Shown piece after piece: positions 34,069-42,929 of a stretch of DNA of 64,000 nt; positions within the stretch are counted from its first letter, which is position 1; each line of letters opens with the position of its first letter. This stretch comes from Nocardiopsis alba DSM 43377 (GTDB lineage: Bacteria > Actinomycetota > Actinomycetes > Streptosporangiales > Streptosporangiaceae): contig NZ_ANAC01000010.1 in NCBI RefSeq assembly GCF_000341225.1, positions 186,001-250,000 on the forward strand, written 5' to 3'. Below the pieces are notes generated by a model. The model saw nothing but the letters and a program-made list of their open reading frames with translations. It searched no databases and had not been told where the DNA came from. Position numbers and translations under genes: made by a program.

Positions 34069-34387
34069 CGTGTCGATGGGGACGAGTAGCGTTGGCCCCG
34101 ACCGGGCGGACACAGCCTATGAGGGGCTGGACCGGCCAAGCGACCCGGGGACGGTGTGAGCCCGGGGGTACGACCAGCGCGAAGATCACCCCGGAGCGGC
34201 CGGAGGAACAGGCGCCCGTCCCGAGAAATCGTGGATCCGCCCCAGTAGAACCGGCGTTGACCCAATGAAGCGGGACCCGCCGCCGAACCGCCCAGCGGTC
34301 ACGGCCGCGGCTCCAAGGAGGGTGGTACCGCGGGGCCCAGGCCTCGTCCCTCCGTCAGGAACATCCCTGATGGAGAAAGGTACGACG
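34069..34387 (+). promoter_or_regulatory. T-box riboswitch controlling ileS translation
   Basis: Stem I: GGGG (34078-34081) pairs with CCCC (34189-34192), and GCG (34089-34091) with CGC. Between them the loop ACGAGTA faces GAAGATCA, the classic specifier-loop pattern, presenting specifier ATC (34185-34187, Ile). The T-box AGGGTGGTACCGCGG is at 34319-34333. Antisequestrator: GGAGGG (34317-34322) with CCCTCC (34348-34353). Sequestrator: CTCCGTCAGG (34350-34359) with CCTGATGGAG (34366-34375), which buries the ribosome site. The two exclude each other, so charged tRNA-Ile represses translation. A possible -10 is TATCCT at 34058-34063. Confidence 0.9.
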
Positions 34388-37300
34388 GTGACCGACGACC
34401 CCCGGCCCGAATCCCGCGCGCTGCCCCAACTGCCCGCTCAGATCGACCTGCCCGCGATGGAGCGCGAGATCCTCGGCCGCTGGTCGAAGGAGAACGTCTT
34501 CCAGCGCTCCCTGGACCAGACCCGCGGCAACGAGAACTGGGTCTTCTACGAGGGCCCGCCCACCGCGAACGGACAGCCCGGCGTGCACCACGTCGAGGCC
34601 CGCGCGTTCAAGGACGTCTTCCCGCGTTTTCGTACGATGCGCGGTTACCACGTCGACCGCAAGGCCGGCTGGGACTGCCACGGCCTGCCCGTCGAGGTGG
34701 CCGTGGAGAAGGAACTCGGTCTGAGCGGCAAGAAGGACATCGAGGCCTTCGGCATCGCCGAGTTCAACGACCGTTGCCGTGAGTCCGTCCTGCGCAACGT
34801 GGACGCCTTCACCGCCATGACCGAGCGCATGGGCTACTGGGTGAACATGGAGGACGCCTACCGCACGATGGACCCGCGGTACGTGGAGTCCGTCTGGTGG
34901 GCCCTGAAGCGGATCTGGGAGAAGGACCTGCTGGTCCGCGACTACCGGATCAGCCCCTACTGCCCGCGCTGTGGCACCACGCTCTCCGACCACGAGCTGG
35001 CCCAGGGGTACGAGACCGTCACCGACCCCTCCGTCTACGTGCGGTTCCCGGTGACCTCCGGCCCGGCGGCCGCCCCCGAGCACCCGACCTCCCTGCTGGT
35101 GTGGACCACCACCCCGTGGACCCTGGTCTCCAACACCGCCGTGGCCGTGCACCCCGACGTCGAGTACGTGGTGGCCACCGACGGCGATGAGCGTCTCATC
35201 GTCGCCGCGCCCCTGTTCGAGCAGGTGCTCGGCGAGGGCTGGGAGCTCACCGGCGAACGCTACGAGGGCGACGAGATGGAGCGTTGGACCTACCAGCGCC
35301 CCTTCGACCTCGTCCCCTTCGACGAACCGGCGCACTTCGTGGTCCTCGCCGACTACGTCACCGTCGAGGACGGTACCGGTCTGGTGCACCAGTCGCCGGC
35401 CTTCGGTGCCGACGACATGACGGTCTGCCGCGCCTACGGTCTGCCCGTGGTCAACCCGGTCCGCGCCGACGGCACCTTCGAGGAGGACCTCCCCCTGGTG
35501 GGCGGGGTGTTCTTCAAGGAGGCCGACAAGACGCTGGTCCGCGACCTCAAGGACCGCGGTCTGCTCTTCCGTCACCTGAACTACGAGCACTCCTACCCGC
35601 ACTGCTGGCGCTGCCACACGGCGCTGCTCTACTACGCCGTGCCGTCCTGGTACATCCGCACCACCCGGATCAAGGACGAGCTGCTCGCCCAGAACGAGGT
35701 CACCAACTGGGTGCCGGAGAACGTCAAGGAGGGTCGCTTCGGCGAGTGGCTGCGCGGCAACGTCGACTGGGCCCTGTCCCGTAACCGTTACTGGGGTACC
35801 CCGCTCCCGATCTGGGAGTTCCCCGATGGCCGCCGGATCTGTGTGGGCTCCCTGGCCGAGCTGAGCGAGCTCAGCGGCCAGGACCTGTCCTCGCTGGACC
35901 CGCACCGTCCCTACGTCGACGACATCGTCATCCCCGACCCGGACGCCGACCCCTCCCTGCCCGAGGAGCAGCGGGTCGCCCGTCGTGTCCCCGAGGTGAT
36001 CGACGCCTGGTTCGACTCGGGTTCGATGCCCTTCGCGCAGTGGGGCGCCCCGCACGTCGACGAGGAGACCTTCAAGGCCAACTTCCCGGCCCAGTACATC
36101 TCCGAGGCCATCGACCAGACCCGCGGCTGGTTCTACTCGCTGCTGGCGGTCAGCACCCTGGTGTTCGGTCGTAACTCCTACGAGAACGTGGTCGTCCTGG
36201 GCCACATCCTCGCCGAGGACGGCCGCAAGATGAGCAAGCACCTGGGCAACGTCATGGAGCCCATCCCGGTGATGGACCGCCACGGCGCCGACGCCCTGCG
36301 CTGGTTCATGCTGGCCTCCGGATCGCCCTGGACCGCCCGCCGGGTCGGTCACGCGGCTCTGGAGGAGATCGTCCGCAAGGTGCTGCTGACCTACTACAGC
36401 ACCACCTCGTTCTTCACTCTGTACGCCAACGCCGGTTCCGGTTGGGACCACTCGCTGCTGGCCCAGGCCCCCGCTCCCCAGGACCGTCCGATGCTGGACC
36501 GGTGGCTGCTCTCGGAGCTCAACGAGGTCGTCCGCGACGTCACCAAGGCGATGGAGGAGTTCGACACCACCGGCGCGGGGCGTCGTCTGACCGCGTTCGT
36601 CGACGACATCTCCAACTGGTACGTGCGACGTTCCCGCCGCCGGTTCTGGCGCGGGGCCCAGAGCCCCGAGGGCGCCGCCGCCTTCGCGACGCTGTTCGAG
36701 GCGCTGGAGACCGTCACCCTGCTCATGGCCCCGGTCGTGCCGTTCCTGACCGACCACGTGTGGTCGGCGCTGCGCCGCCCCGAGGCCGCCGACTCGGTCC
36801 ACCTGGCCTCCTGGCCCCGGGTGAACGAGGACCTGATCGACCCCGCGCTGTCCGAGCAGATGGCGCTGGCCCGTCGTCTGGTGGAGCTGGGCCGTTCGGC
36901 CCGCGTCGACTCGGCGCTGCGCACCCGTCAGCCGCTGGCCCGCGCCCTGGTCGGGGCCCCCGGCTTCGCCGACCTGCCGGAGCAGCTGCGCGACCAGGTG
37001 TCCGACGAGCTCAACGTGGCCGGTCTGGACTCCCTGTCCTCGGTCGGCGGCGACCTCGTGGACTACGTCGTCAAGCCGAACTTCCGAGCGTTGGGCAAGC
37101 GATTCGCCAAGCGCACGCCGCTGGTGGCCAAGGCCGTTCAGAGCGCGGACCCGGCCGCCCTGGTCGAGCGGGTGCGCGCCACCGGCTGGGCTCAGGTGAC
37201 GGTCGAGGGCGAGTCGGTGGACGTGAGCGCCGACGAGATCCTGGTGACCGAGCAGCCCCGTGAGGGCTGGGCGGTGGCCTCCGAGTCCGGAGAGACCGTC

Positions 37301-37588
37301 GCGCTGGACCTGGAGCTGACCCCGGAGCTGCGCCGCGCGGGTCTGGCCCGGGAGATGGTCCGGATGCTCCAGGAGGCCCGCAAGAACAGCGGCCTGGAGG
37401 TCTCCGACCGGATCCACGTGTGGTGGGCCACCGAGGACGAGACCGTCCGGCTGACGCTGGAGGAGCACGCGCGGACCATCGCCGGTGAGGTGCTGGCCGA
37501 CAGCTTCGTGGCGGGCGCGGGAGAGGACACCCCGCACTCGACCCGGTCCGAGGAGTTCGGTGTGACCTTCACCTTCCGCAAGGCCTGA
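34388..37588 (+). CDS. ileS: Isoleucyl-tRNA synthetase, type 2, with GXHH signature
   Basis: A 1066-residue class I synthetase charging tRNA-Ile. The HIGH position reads GVHH (residues 65-68, in TANGQPGVHHVEAR) instead of HxGH; the KMSKS position reads KMSKH (614-618). The CP1 editing domain includes LLVWTTTPWTLVSNTAVAVHP and the anticodon-binding domain NWYVRRSRRRFW. This is the eukaryote-like IleRS2 class, associated with mupirocin tolerance; the GXHH swap has been linked to stronger resistance in some members. Start is the GTG at 34388, 7 bases after AGAAAGG. It is controlled by the T-box upstream. Confidence 0.97.
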   Translation: MTDDPRPESRALPQLPAQIDLPAMEREILGRWSKENVFQRSLDQTRGNENWVFYEGPPTANGQPGVHHVEARAFKDVFPRFRTMRGYHVDRKAGWDCHGLPVEVAVEKELGLSGKKDIEAFGIAEFNDRCRESVLRNVDAFTAMTERMGYWVNMEDAYRTMDPRYVESVWWALKRIWEKDLLVRDYRISPYCPRCGTTLSDHELAQGYETVTDPSVYVRFPVTSGPAAAPEHPTSLLVWTTTPWTLVSNTAVAVHPDVEYVVATDGDERLIVAAPLFEQVLGEGWELTGERYEGDEMERWTYQRPFDLVPFDEPAHFVVLADYVTVEDGTGLVHQSPAFGADDMTVCRAYGLPVVNPVRADGTFEEDLPLVGGVFFKEADKTLVRDLKDRGLLFRHLNYEHSYPHCWRCHTALLYYAVPSWYIRTTRIKDELLAQNEVTNWVPENVKEGRFGEWLRGNVDWALSRNRYWGTPLPIWEFPDGRRICVGSLAELSELSGQDLSSLDPHRPYVDDIVIPDPDADPSLPEEQRVARRVPEVIDAWFDSGSMPFAQWGAPHVDEETFKANFPAQYISEAIDQTRGWFYSLLAVSTLVFGRNSYENVVVLGHILAEDGRKMSKHLGNVMEPIPVMDRHGADALRWFMLASGSPWTARRVGHAALEEIVRKVLLTYYSTTSFFTLYANAGSGWDHSLLAQAPAPQDRPMLDRWLLSELNEVVRDVTKAMEEFDTTGAGRRLTAFVDDISNWYVRRSRRRFWRGAQSPEGAAAFATLFEALETVTLLMAPVVPFLTDHVWSALRRPEAADSVHLASWPRVNEDLIDPALSEQMALARRLVELGRSARVDSALRTRQPLARALVGAPGFADLPEQLRDQVSDELNVAGLDSLSSVGGDLVDYVVKPNFRALGKRFAKRTPLVAKAVQSADPAALVERVRATGWAQVTVEGESVDVSADEILVTEQPREGWAVASESGETVALDLELTPELRRAGLAREMVRMLQEARKNSGLEVSDRIHVWWATEDETVRLTLEEHARTIAGEVLADSFVAGAGEDTPHSTRSEEFGVTFTFRKA

Positions 37589-37594
37589 TACGAC

Positions 37595-37637
37595 GACGAA
37601 GGGCGCCGTCTCCCGTGGGGAGGCGGTGCCCTTCGTC
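37595..37637. terminator. Bidirectional terminator, ileS / acidic membrane protein
   Basis: Long stem GACGAAGGGC (37595-37604) with GCCCTTCGTC (37628-37637), continuing inward through CCG/CGG and CTCCC/GGGAG. It lies between convergent stops. Confidence 0.85.
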
Positions 37638-37643
37638 TCGTTC

Positions 37644-39182
37644 TCAGCCGCTGTAGGAGGAGTCCTTGCGACCCTCGGCCCGGTCGCGTTCCTCTTCGTC
37701 GGCGTCGACGGTCTCGTCGAGGATGGCCGCGTAGGCGATCGCGGCGTCCTCCTCCTTCGTCGACCGTTCGGTGTCTTCGCCGTCGGTGTCGTCCTCGGGG
37801 TCCGTCCCGGAGGTCTCCTCGGGTTCCGGGGGGTCCTTCTCGGCCTTGTCGGAGGTCTTCTCCGCCTCTTCGGGGGCCTCGTCCTCGTCCCGGACCTCGG
37901 TGTCGTCCCCGGTCGAGGCGTCGGTCGTCTCGTCCGGCGTGTCGGAGGCCGAGGTGTCCTCCGTCGCCTCCGCGGCGACCGGCGCGATCGGATCCTCCGT
38001 GTCCTCGCGCTCGTCCGCCCCTTCGACCTCGGTCGGCTCCGTCACGGTCTCGGAGGTCGGGGAGGGCTCTTCGGTCTTCTCCTCGTCGACCTCATCGGCC
38101 GTGTCGATAACGGCCGGCGCGTCGTCCGTCCCGGTCTCGTCCGACCTCTCCGAGGTCTCGACGTTCTCGTCGGAGATCGGCCCCGTCTCCTCGGACGCGG
38201 CCTCCTCCTCGAGGTCCATGTCGCCGGAGACGGGCGTATCGGGGTCGGTGGTGGCCGAAGCACCGGCCGGGGCGTTCTCGTCCTCCTCCGGGGCGGTGAG
38301 GGCCTCGGAGGCCCCCTCCCGCTCCGACGGTTCGGTCCGCTCGACCGCGGTGTCGCTCTCGGAGGTCTCCGGTTCGCGCGTGTCGTCGTCGGTCGCGGAC
38401 TCGTCGTCCTTCGTGCCGGCGGTCTCCGAGGGTTCCTCGGACTCTCTCCGGTCGATGTCCTCCCGAGCCTCGGCCACGGGGGCCGGCCCGGGTTCCCCGA
38501 CGGGTTCCTCCACCGCGGTCACGGTCTCCGGTTCGGGCTCCACCGGGGTGGAGGCCTCCTCCGGTTCCGTGACGGTCGTGGGCTCCTCGACGGGTTCGGA
38601 GGCCGATCCCTCTTCGGGCTCGGCCTTCACGAGGTCTTCGTGCTCCTCCCGCTCCTCCTCGGCCGTCGTGGCCTCGGGGGCGGAGGTGGTCTCGTCGCGG
38701 GCGTCGTCGCCCGCGGTGGGGGTCTCGGTGTGGGGCGGGGTCCGGGCCGCCATGACCGGTTCGGTCCGATCGCCCGCGGTGGGGGTCTCCCAACGGGGGA
38801 TCTCGAACTCGGGGTCCTCCGCACCGTCGTCCGTTCGGTGCGTCTCGAAGGTCTCCCCCACAGGGGTGACCCGCACCGGCGGTTCGGCCGGTGCGGGTAC
38901 GCGCCCTGTCGGCTCCTGCTCCCACACGGGGCCCGGCGCGATGCCGGCCCCCGGCCCGGTCGTCATGGGGACGGACGACTTCCCCAAACCGCCCGTCCGT
39001 ACCGTTCCCGGTCCGTCCTTGCCGAACCTGCCTTGGAGGAGCGCCCCCAGTAGGAGGAGGACGCTCAGTCCGCCGAGTCCCAGTGCGATGTACACCAGGG
39101 TGGTCTCGGCGAGCACCAGAGCAGCCGCGATGACGGCTATGGCCGCCAGCACCGCCACGGTGGCGAGGATGCTAAGGATCAC
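37644..39182 (-). CDS. Membrane-anchored, highly acidic repetitive protein next to divIVA
   Basis: A 512-residue protein I do not recognise. Two hydrophobic helices (about residues 2-24 and 29-49) form a hairpin anchor. About 450 residues of Glu/Asp/Thr/Ser/Pro-rich, very acidic, probably disordered sequence follow, with short imperfect repeats (TETPTAGD, EEPSET, EPETVT). The last 35 residues, DAAIAYAAILDETVDADEEE then a basic RDRAEGRKDSSYSG end, look ordered and could be a binding motif. Start is GTG at 39182. It lies 71 bases downstream of divIVA on the same strand, so co-transcription is possible. A polar-growth or wall role is inference from position. Confidence 0.75.
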   Translation of the reverse strand: MILSILATVAVLAAIAVIAAALVLAETTLVYIALGLGGLSVLLLLGALLQGRFGKDGPGTVRTGGLGKSSVPMTTGPGAGIAPGPVWEQEPTGRVPAPAEPPVRVTPVGETFETHRTDDGAEDPEFEIPRWETPTAGDRTEPVMAARTPPHTETPTAGDDARDETTSAPEATTAEEEREEHEDLVKAEPEEGSASEPVEEPTTVTEPEEASTPVEPEPETVTAVEEPVGEPGPAPVAEAREDIDRRESEEPSETAGTKDDESATDDDTREPETSESDTAVERTEPSEREGASEALTAPEEDENAPAGASATTDPDTPVSGDMDLEEEAASEETGPISDENVETSERSDETGTDDAPAVIDTADEVDEEKTEEPSPTSETVTEPTEVEGADEREDTEDPIAPVAAEATEDTSASDTPDETTDASTGDDTEVRDEDEAPEEAEKTSDKAEKDPPEPEETSGTDPEDDTDGEDTERSTKEEDAAIAYAAILDETVDADEEERDRAEGRKDSSYSG

Positions 39183-39253
39183 GGGTCGACCAGGGCCTTT
39201 ACACGTGTAGAGCTGGAGTCTTCAGTTGTTCGGAGCTACCTGCCGCCGAGAGC

Positions 39254-40135
39254 TCAGCGGCGCTCGTGCGGGGTCTCGCCCGGGTGGAAACCACCGTGCT
39301 GGGCGGGCTCGGGCTGACCGAACGGGTTGCCGCCGGGGCCGTGCTGCTGGAGCGCGGGGGCACCGCCGGACTGCGGGTTCATCGTCTGGAAGCCGCCCGT
39401 GGTGTTCGGGTTGGGCTCCACCGACTTGCCCTCTTCGTTGAGCTCGCGCAGCTGACGCTCGAAGTAGTCCTTCAGGCGGCTGCGGTACTCGCGCTCGAAG
39501 TCCTTGAGCACGTTGACCTTGTGCTCGAGCTCCTCGCGCTGCTGGACGAGGCTGCCCATGACCTGACGGTGGCGCTCCTGGGCGTCGCGGTCGAGGTTCT
39601 CGGAACGGGCACGGGCCTCACCGATGATCTGGTCGGCCTGACGGCGCGCCTTGCCGAGGATGTCCTCGGACTCGTGGCGGGCGCGGCCGAGGGTCTCGTC
39701 GGCCTCACGGCGGGCGTCGCTGATCGCCTGGTCGGCGGTCTGCTGGGCGAGGGCCAGGACGCGGGCGGCCGTGTCCATGTTCTCCTCACCGCCCATGGCG
39801 AGGTTGGCGCCGGTCATCTGCATCGGGGCGGGCGGCTGGGCCGGCTGCTCGACAGGCTGCTGCGCCTGCACGGGCTCCGGGCGCACCTGCTCCATCTGCT
39901 GCTGCGGCTCCTGCTGCTCCTGAGGCTGCTGGAAGTCCTGCATACCGGCGTTGGGGACCTTGCCTCGAAGGCACTCGGCCAGCTTGCCGCGCAGTTCCTC
40001 GTTCTCCTGGATCAGCCGGTCGAGTTCCGACTCGACCTCGTCGAGGAAGGCATCGACTTCCTCTTCGTCATATCCCGGCCGAAGCCGGGTGGTGCTGAAC
40101 TGCTTGTTCCGCACATCGGCGGGTGTCAGCGGCAT
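39254..40135 (-). CDS. divIVA: Polar-growth protein DivIVA (Wag31)
   Basis: A 293-residue coiled-coil scaffold of the cell pole. The conserved N-terminal domain is residues 1-60 (MPLTPADVRNKQFSTTRLRP, GYDEEEVDAFLDEVESEL), with the membrane-inserting Phe in the first loop. A Gln/Pro-rich linker (about residues 68-108) precedes the long coiled coil (about 125-235), and a Gly/Pro-rich tail follows. It recruits wall synthesis to tips in actinomycetes. It has its own promoter and follows yggT and sepF. Confidence 0.96.
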   Translation of the reverse strand: MPLTPADVRNKQFSTTRLRPGYDEEEVDAFLDEVESELDRLIQENEELRGKLAECLRGKVPNAGMQDFQQPQEQQEPQQQMEQVRPEPVQAQQPVEQPAQPPAPMQMTGANLAMGGEENMDTAARVLALAQQTADQAISDARREADETLGRARHESEDILGKARRQADQIIGEARARSENLDRDAQERHRQVMGSLVQQREELEHKVNVLKDFEREYRSRLKDYFERQLRELNEEGKSVEPNPNTTGGFQTMNPQSGGAPALQQHGPGGNPFGQPEPAQHGGFHPGETPHERR

Positions 40136-40173
40136 GTTCGTCTCCTTGGCGCGCTTGGAGTCTGTCCGTAGGG

Positions 40174-40201
40174 ACGCTACCCGATCGTGACCTTACGGCA
40201 A
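40174..40201 (-). promoter_or_regulatory. divIVA promoter
   Basis: On the minus strand: -35 TTGCCG (40201-40196), 16-bp spacer, -10 TAGCGT (40179-40174), about 40 bases before the divIVA ATG at 40135. Confidence 0.55.
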
Positions 40202-40266
40202 TCCAGATCATGACCAAGACCACATATCGGAATCCAGGGCGGTTTTTTCGCCCTGGCCCTTCCCTG

Positions 40267-40563
40267 TCACAGTCCCATCGCCAGCCTCGCCAGAATGCTC
40301 TGGAGAAGCAGGATGGCGAAGAAGAGGATCAGCACACTCAGGTCGAGTGCGATGCTCCCCAGCCTCACCGGTTTGATGAACCTGCGCAGGAACCTCAGTG
40401 GCGGATCGGTGATCGTGTACACGATCTCAGCGAGCACGAGAACGAACCCGCTGGGTCGCCAGTCCCTCGAAAAGGACTGCACCATCTCCAGTACCACCCT
40501 CGCGATCAGCACGAAGACAAACAGCTGAAGCAGCGCGGACAGCACTGACAGAACGATACTCAC
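40267..40563 (-). CDS. yggT: YggT-family membrane protein
   Basis: A 98-residue membrane protein with two helices (residues 2-22 and 72-96) joined by the conserved DWRPSG...ITDPPLRFLRRFIKP segment, the YggT signature. Its usual place is between sepF and divIVA. Function uncertain; a link to division or osmotic adaptation is suggested for relatives. I chose GTG at 40563 (GGGGA 6 bases upstream); a TTG at 40581 would add 6 residues. Confidence 0.93.
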   Translation of the reverse strand: MSIVLSVLSALLQLFVFVLIARVVLEMVQSFSRDWRPSGFVLVLAEIVYTITDPPLRFLRRFIKPVRLGSIALDLSVLILFFAILLLQSILARLAMGL

Positions 40564-40602
40564 GGTCGTTCCCCGACCCAATCTCTGGACAAATGTGATG
40601 GT

Positions 40603-41130
40603 CTAGCTCTGATTGAAGAACCCTCGCTCGGCGATCCGCGCCTTGTCTTCGGCGGTCACCTCGACGTTGGCCGGGGACAGCAGGAACACCTTGTTGGTCA
40701 CGCGTTCGATACTGCCATGGAGACCGAAGATCAGACCAGCCGCGAAGTCGACCAGACGCTTGGCGTCGCTGTCGACCATCTCGGTCAGGTTCATGATCAC
40801 CGGCGTACCTTCCCGGAAATGCTCTCCGATCGTACGCGCCTCGTTGTACGTGCGCGGGTGGAGCGTGGTGATCCGAGCCAGGTCGGCGGTAGAGGCGGTC
40901 GTGGTGGTGCCACCGCGCCGTTCACCCGTTCCCAGGTAATCGCCGGTGTCCGTCACGTCGTCGCCTCGTGTTTCCCCGCCTCGCGCAGGATCGGCGTCGC
41001 GGTCACGCTGCTCCTCCGCGCCTTCGTCGAAATCGTCGAACTCATCATATTCGTCCGCATAGCGGTGATCGTAACGGTCGTCCTCCACGAGGCCGAGGTA
41101 GACCGCCATCTTGCGCATCGCGCCGGCCAT
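40603..41130 (-). CDS. sepF: Cell division protein SepF
   Basis: A 175-residue protein. The N-terminal amphipathic membrane-binding helix ([15 protein letters not shown]) is followed by an acidic linker and the SepF/DUF552 globular domain at about 85-170: [52 protein letters not shown]. It tethers FtsZ to the membrane; actinomycetes lack FtsA, and SepF fills that role. The ATG at 41130 follows GGAGG with 7-base spacing. Only 39 bases separate its stop from yggT. Confidence 0.96.
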   Translation of the reverse strand: MAGAMRKMAVYLGLVEDDRYDHRYADEYDEFDDFDEGAEEQRDRDADPARGGETRGDDVTDTGDYLGTGERRGGTTTTASTADLARITTLHPRTYNEARTIGEHFREGTPVIMNLTEMVDSDAKRLVDFAAGLIFGLHGSIERVTNKVFLLSPANVEVTAEDKARIAERGFFNQS

Positions 41131-41266
41131 CTCATGTCCTCCGTCGTCCTCGCGGCCCCGATCGAAGCCGACTCCTCCGTCTGCGCCTGTCCTGCGCCCG
41201 CAACGGCGGGGCGGGCGCCCATTCGGGCGAACTCCACAGACAGGCCCCAAGGTCTATGTGGGGACA

Positions 41267-41995
41267 TTACCCCACGTTCGTCCCTCGGGCGCCGAGCAAC
41301 GCCGCACCAAGGCGGAGGTGTGTCGCTCCTCGCTCGATCGCCGCCTCCAGATCCCCGCTCATCCCGGCGGAGATCATCGTTGCCCGAGGGTAGCGATCAC
41401 GAATCCGCCCCGCCACCTCGTGAAGTCGACCGAAGGCGGTGTACGGGTCCCCTCCCAAGGGCGCGACCGCCATGACACCGCCCAAGGAGAGCGCCTCATG
41501 TTCTTCGATCAGGTCGGCGATCCCGGGAGCGTCGGACGGGTCCACTCCGCCACGCGGCCCCAGGACACCCGCCTCGGAGTCGTCGTCGAGGTTCACCTGG
41601 ACCAGACAGGTCAACGTGCGCCCCGCCTCCGCCGCGCGGTCGCCCAGGGCCCGGACGAGTCTGGCCCGGTCCACCGAGTGCACGACGTCGGCGTAGGAGG
41701 CCACCGAACGGACCTTGTTCGTCTGGAGCTGGCCCACGAAGTGCCAGGTCAGATCGAGGTCGGCGGTCTCCGCGGCCTTGGGGGCGGCCTCCTGGTCCCG
41801 GTTCTCTCCGACGTCGACGACGCCCAGGGAGGCGAGGGCGCGCACGTCGGAGGCGGGGTGGGTCTTGGTCACCGCGACCAGGGACACCTCGGAGGAGGAA
41901 CGCCCCGCCTTGGCGCAGGCCGCCTCGATCCTGTCCCGCGCGGCCTGGAGGTTGGCGCGGATCTGCTCGGTGCGCGCGGGATCGATGTCTGACAC
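41267..41995 (-). CDS. yggS: PLP homeostasis protein, YggS/PROSC family
   Basis: A 242-residue TIM-barrel PLP carrier with no known catalysis. The PLP lysine is in LVAVTKTHPASDV. GENRDQEAAPKA, WHFVGQLQTNK, MISAGMSGDLEAAI and the LRLGAALLGAR end match the family. It keeps PLP levels and amino-acid pools balanced. It is the usual gene between pgeF and sepF in the dcw region. Start is GTG at 41995. Confidence 0.95.
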   Translation of the reverse strand: MSDIDPARTEQIRANLQAARDRIEAACAKAGRSSSEVSLVAVTKTHPASDVRALASLGVVDVGENRDQEAAPKAAETADLDLTWHFVGQLQTNKVRSVASYADVVHSVDRARLVRALGDRAAEAGRTLTCLVQVNLDDDSEAGVLGPRGGVDPSDAPGIADLIEEHEALSLGGVMAVAPLGGDPYTAFGRLHEVAGRIRDRYPRATMISAGMSGDLEAAIERGATHLRLGAALLGARGTNVG

Positions 41996-42067
41996 GACTG
42001 TTCCTTCTGTTCCCTGCTGTGGTGGTGATCCTCGGGAGGAGGGGACACGGTCCCCGCCCCTCCCGTC

Positions 42068-42808
42068 CTACGAACGGTCCGCGGTCGCCGGGGCGCGCCA
42101 GATGAAGGAGGCGAAGCGTCCCGTGGGCGCGCCGCGACGGTGGGAGAAGAGGTCGGGGGTCTCCAGGGTGCACCGGCCGTCGGAGGTGATGTTCTCCACC
42201 CCGGCCCGGCGCAGTTGGGCGGTGACGGCGGCCGACATGTCCACCCCGGTGGTCCCTCGATGGGTGGTGGAGGCCGCCTCGGGCGTGAGCTCCGCGGTCT
42301 CGGCCTGGAGTTCGGGCGGTACCTCGTAGCAACGACCGCAGATGGTCGGGCCGAGGAAGACGGTGATCCGGTGGACGACGGCCCCGTGGGCGACCATGCT
42401 CTCGACCAGGTTCGCCGCGATGCCCTTCGCGGTGCCCGCGCGCCCCGAGTGGGCGGCCCCCAGGATCCCCGCCTCGGCGTCGGCGGCCAGGATCGGAAGG
42501 CAGTCGGCCGCCATCGAGGCCAGGACCAGGTCGGAACGGGTGGTGACCACGGCGTCGCAGGTGCCCACCCCTCCGGGTTCGGTGGCCACGAGCACGTCGG
42601 CGCTGTGGACCTGGTTCATCCACACCACACGGTCGACGTCGAAGCCCAGGTCGCGCGCGGCACGACGGCGGTTGTCCATCACCGCCTCGCGATCGTCGCC
42701 CACCCCCAGGCCCAGATTGAGCGAATCGTAGGGGGGACGGCTCACGCCGCCACCGCGTTCGGTGACGGCGGCACGGACCCCGTGCCCCAGATCGATGACG
42801 TTGCCCAT
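42068..42808 (-). CDS. pgeF: Polyphenol oxidase/purine-nucleoside family protein PgeF (YfiH, laccase domain)
   Basis: A 246-residue protein. The metal/active-site residues of the family are visible: MNQVHSADV (His), MAADCLPILAAD (Cys) and GAAHSGRAGTAKGI (His). SRPPYDSLNLGLGVGDD is the typical N-terminus. Relatives edit misincorporated L-Ser in peptidoglycan (PgeF) or act on purine nucleosides. Its place straight after ftsZ in the dcw cluster favours the wall-editing role, which is inference. A terminator hairpin separates it from ftsZ. Confidence 0.93.
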   Translation of the reverse strand: MGNVIDLGHGVRAAVTERGGGVSRPPYDSLNLGLGVGDDREAVMDNRRRAARDLGFDVDRVVWMNQVHSADVLVATEPGGVGTCDAVVTTRSDLVLASMAADCLPILAADAEAGILGAAHSGRAGTAKGIAANLVESMVAHGAVVHRITVFLGPTICGRCYEVPPELQAETAELTPEAASTTHRGTTGVDMSAAVTAQLRRAGVENITSDGRCTLETPDLFSHRRGAPTGRFASFIWRAPATADRS

Positions 42809-42876
42809 CGGTGTGTCCGCGGTCCCTTTCCTCGGTCCCCGGAAGGACGCTCCTCACGAACGGTCCGGGGCGGCGA

Positions 42877-42901
42877 CGGCCCCGCCACGAGGGCGGGGCC
42901 G
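42877..42901 (-). terminator. ftsZ terminator
   Basis: A 10-bp stem CGGCCCCGCC (42877-42886) with GGCGGGGCCG (42892-42901), loop ACGAG, 29 bases past the ftsZ stop. Confidence 0.8.
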
Positions 42902-42929
42902 CTATGACACGTCGATGGTACCGGTGGGA

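Noticed and set aside
34355-37537. 1060-codon minus-strand frame over ileS
   Set aside because: Antisense shadow; ileS has all synthetase motifs and a T-box leader on the plus strand.
38300-38720. Short imperfect repeats that could suggest a tandem repeat or CRISPR-like array
   Set aside because: They are codon-level repeats of acidic residues within the 37644-39182 gene, irregular in length, with no spacers.
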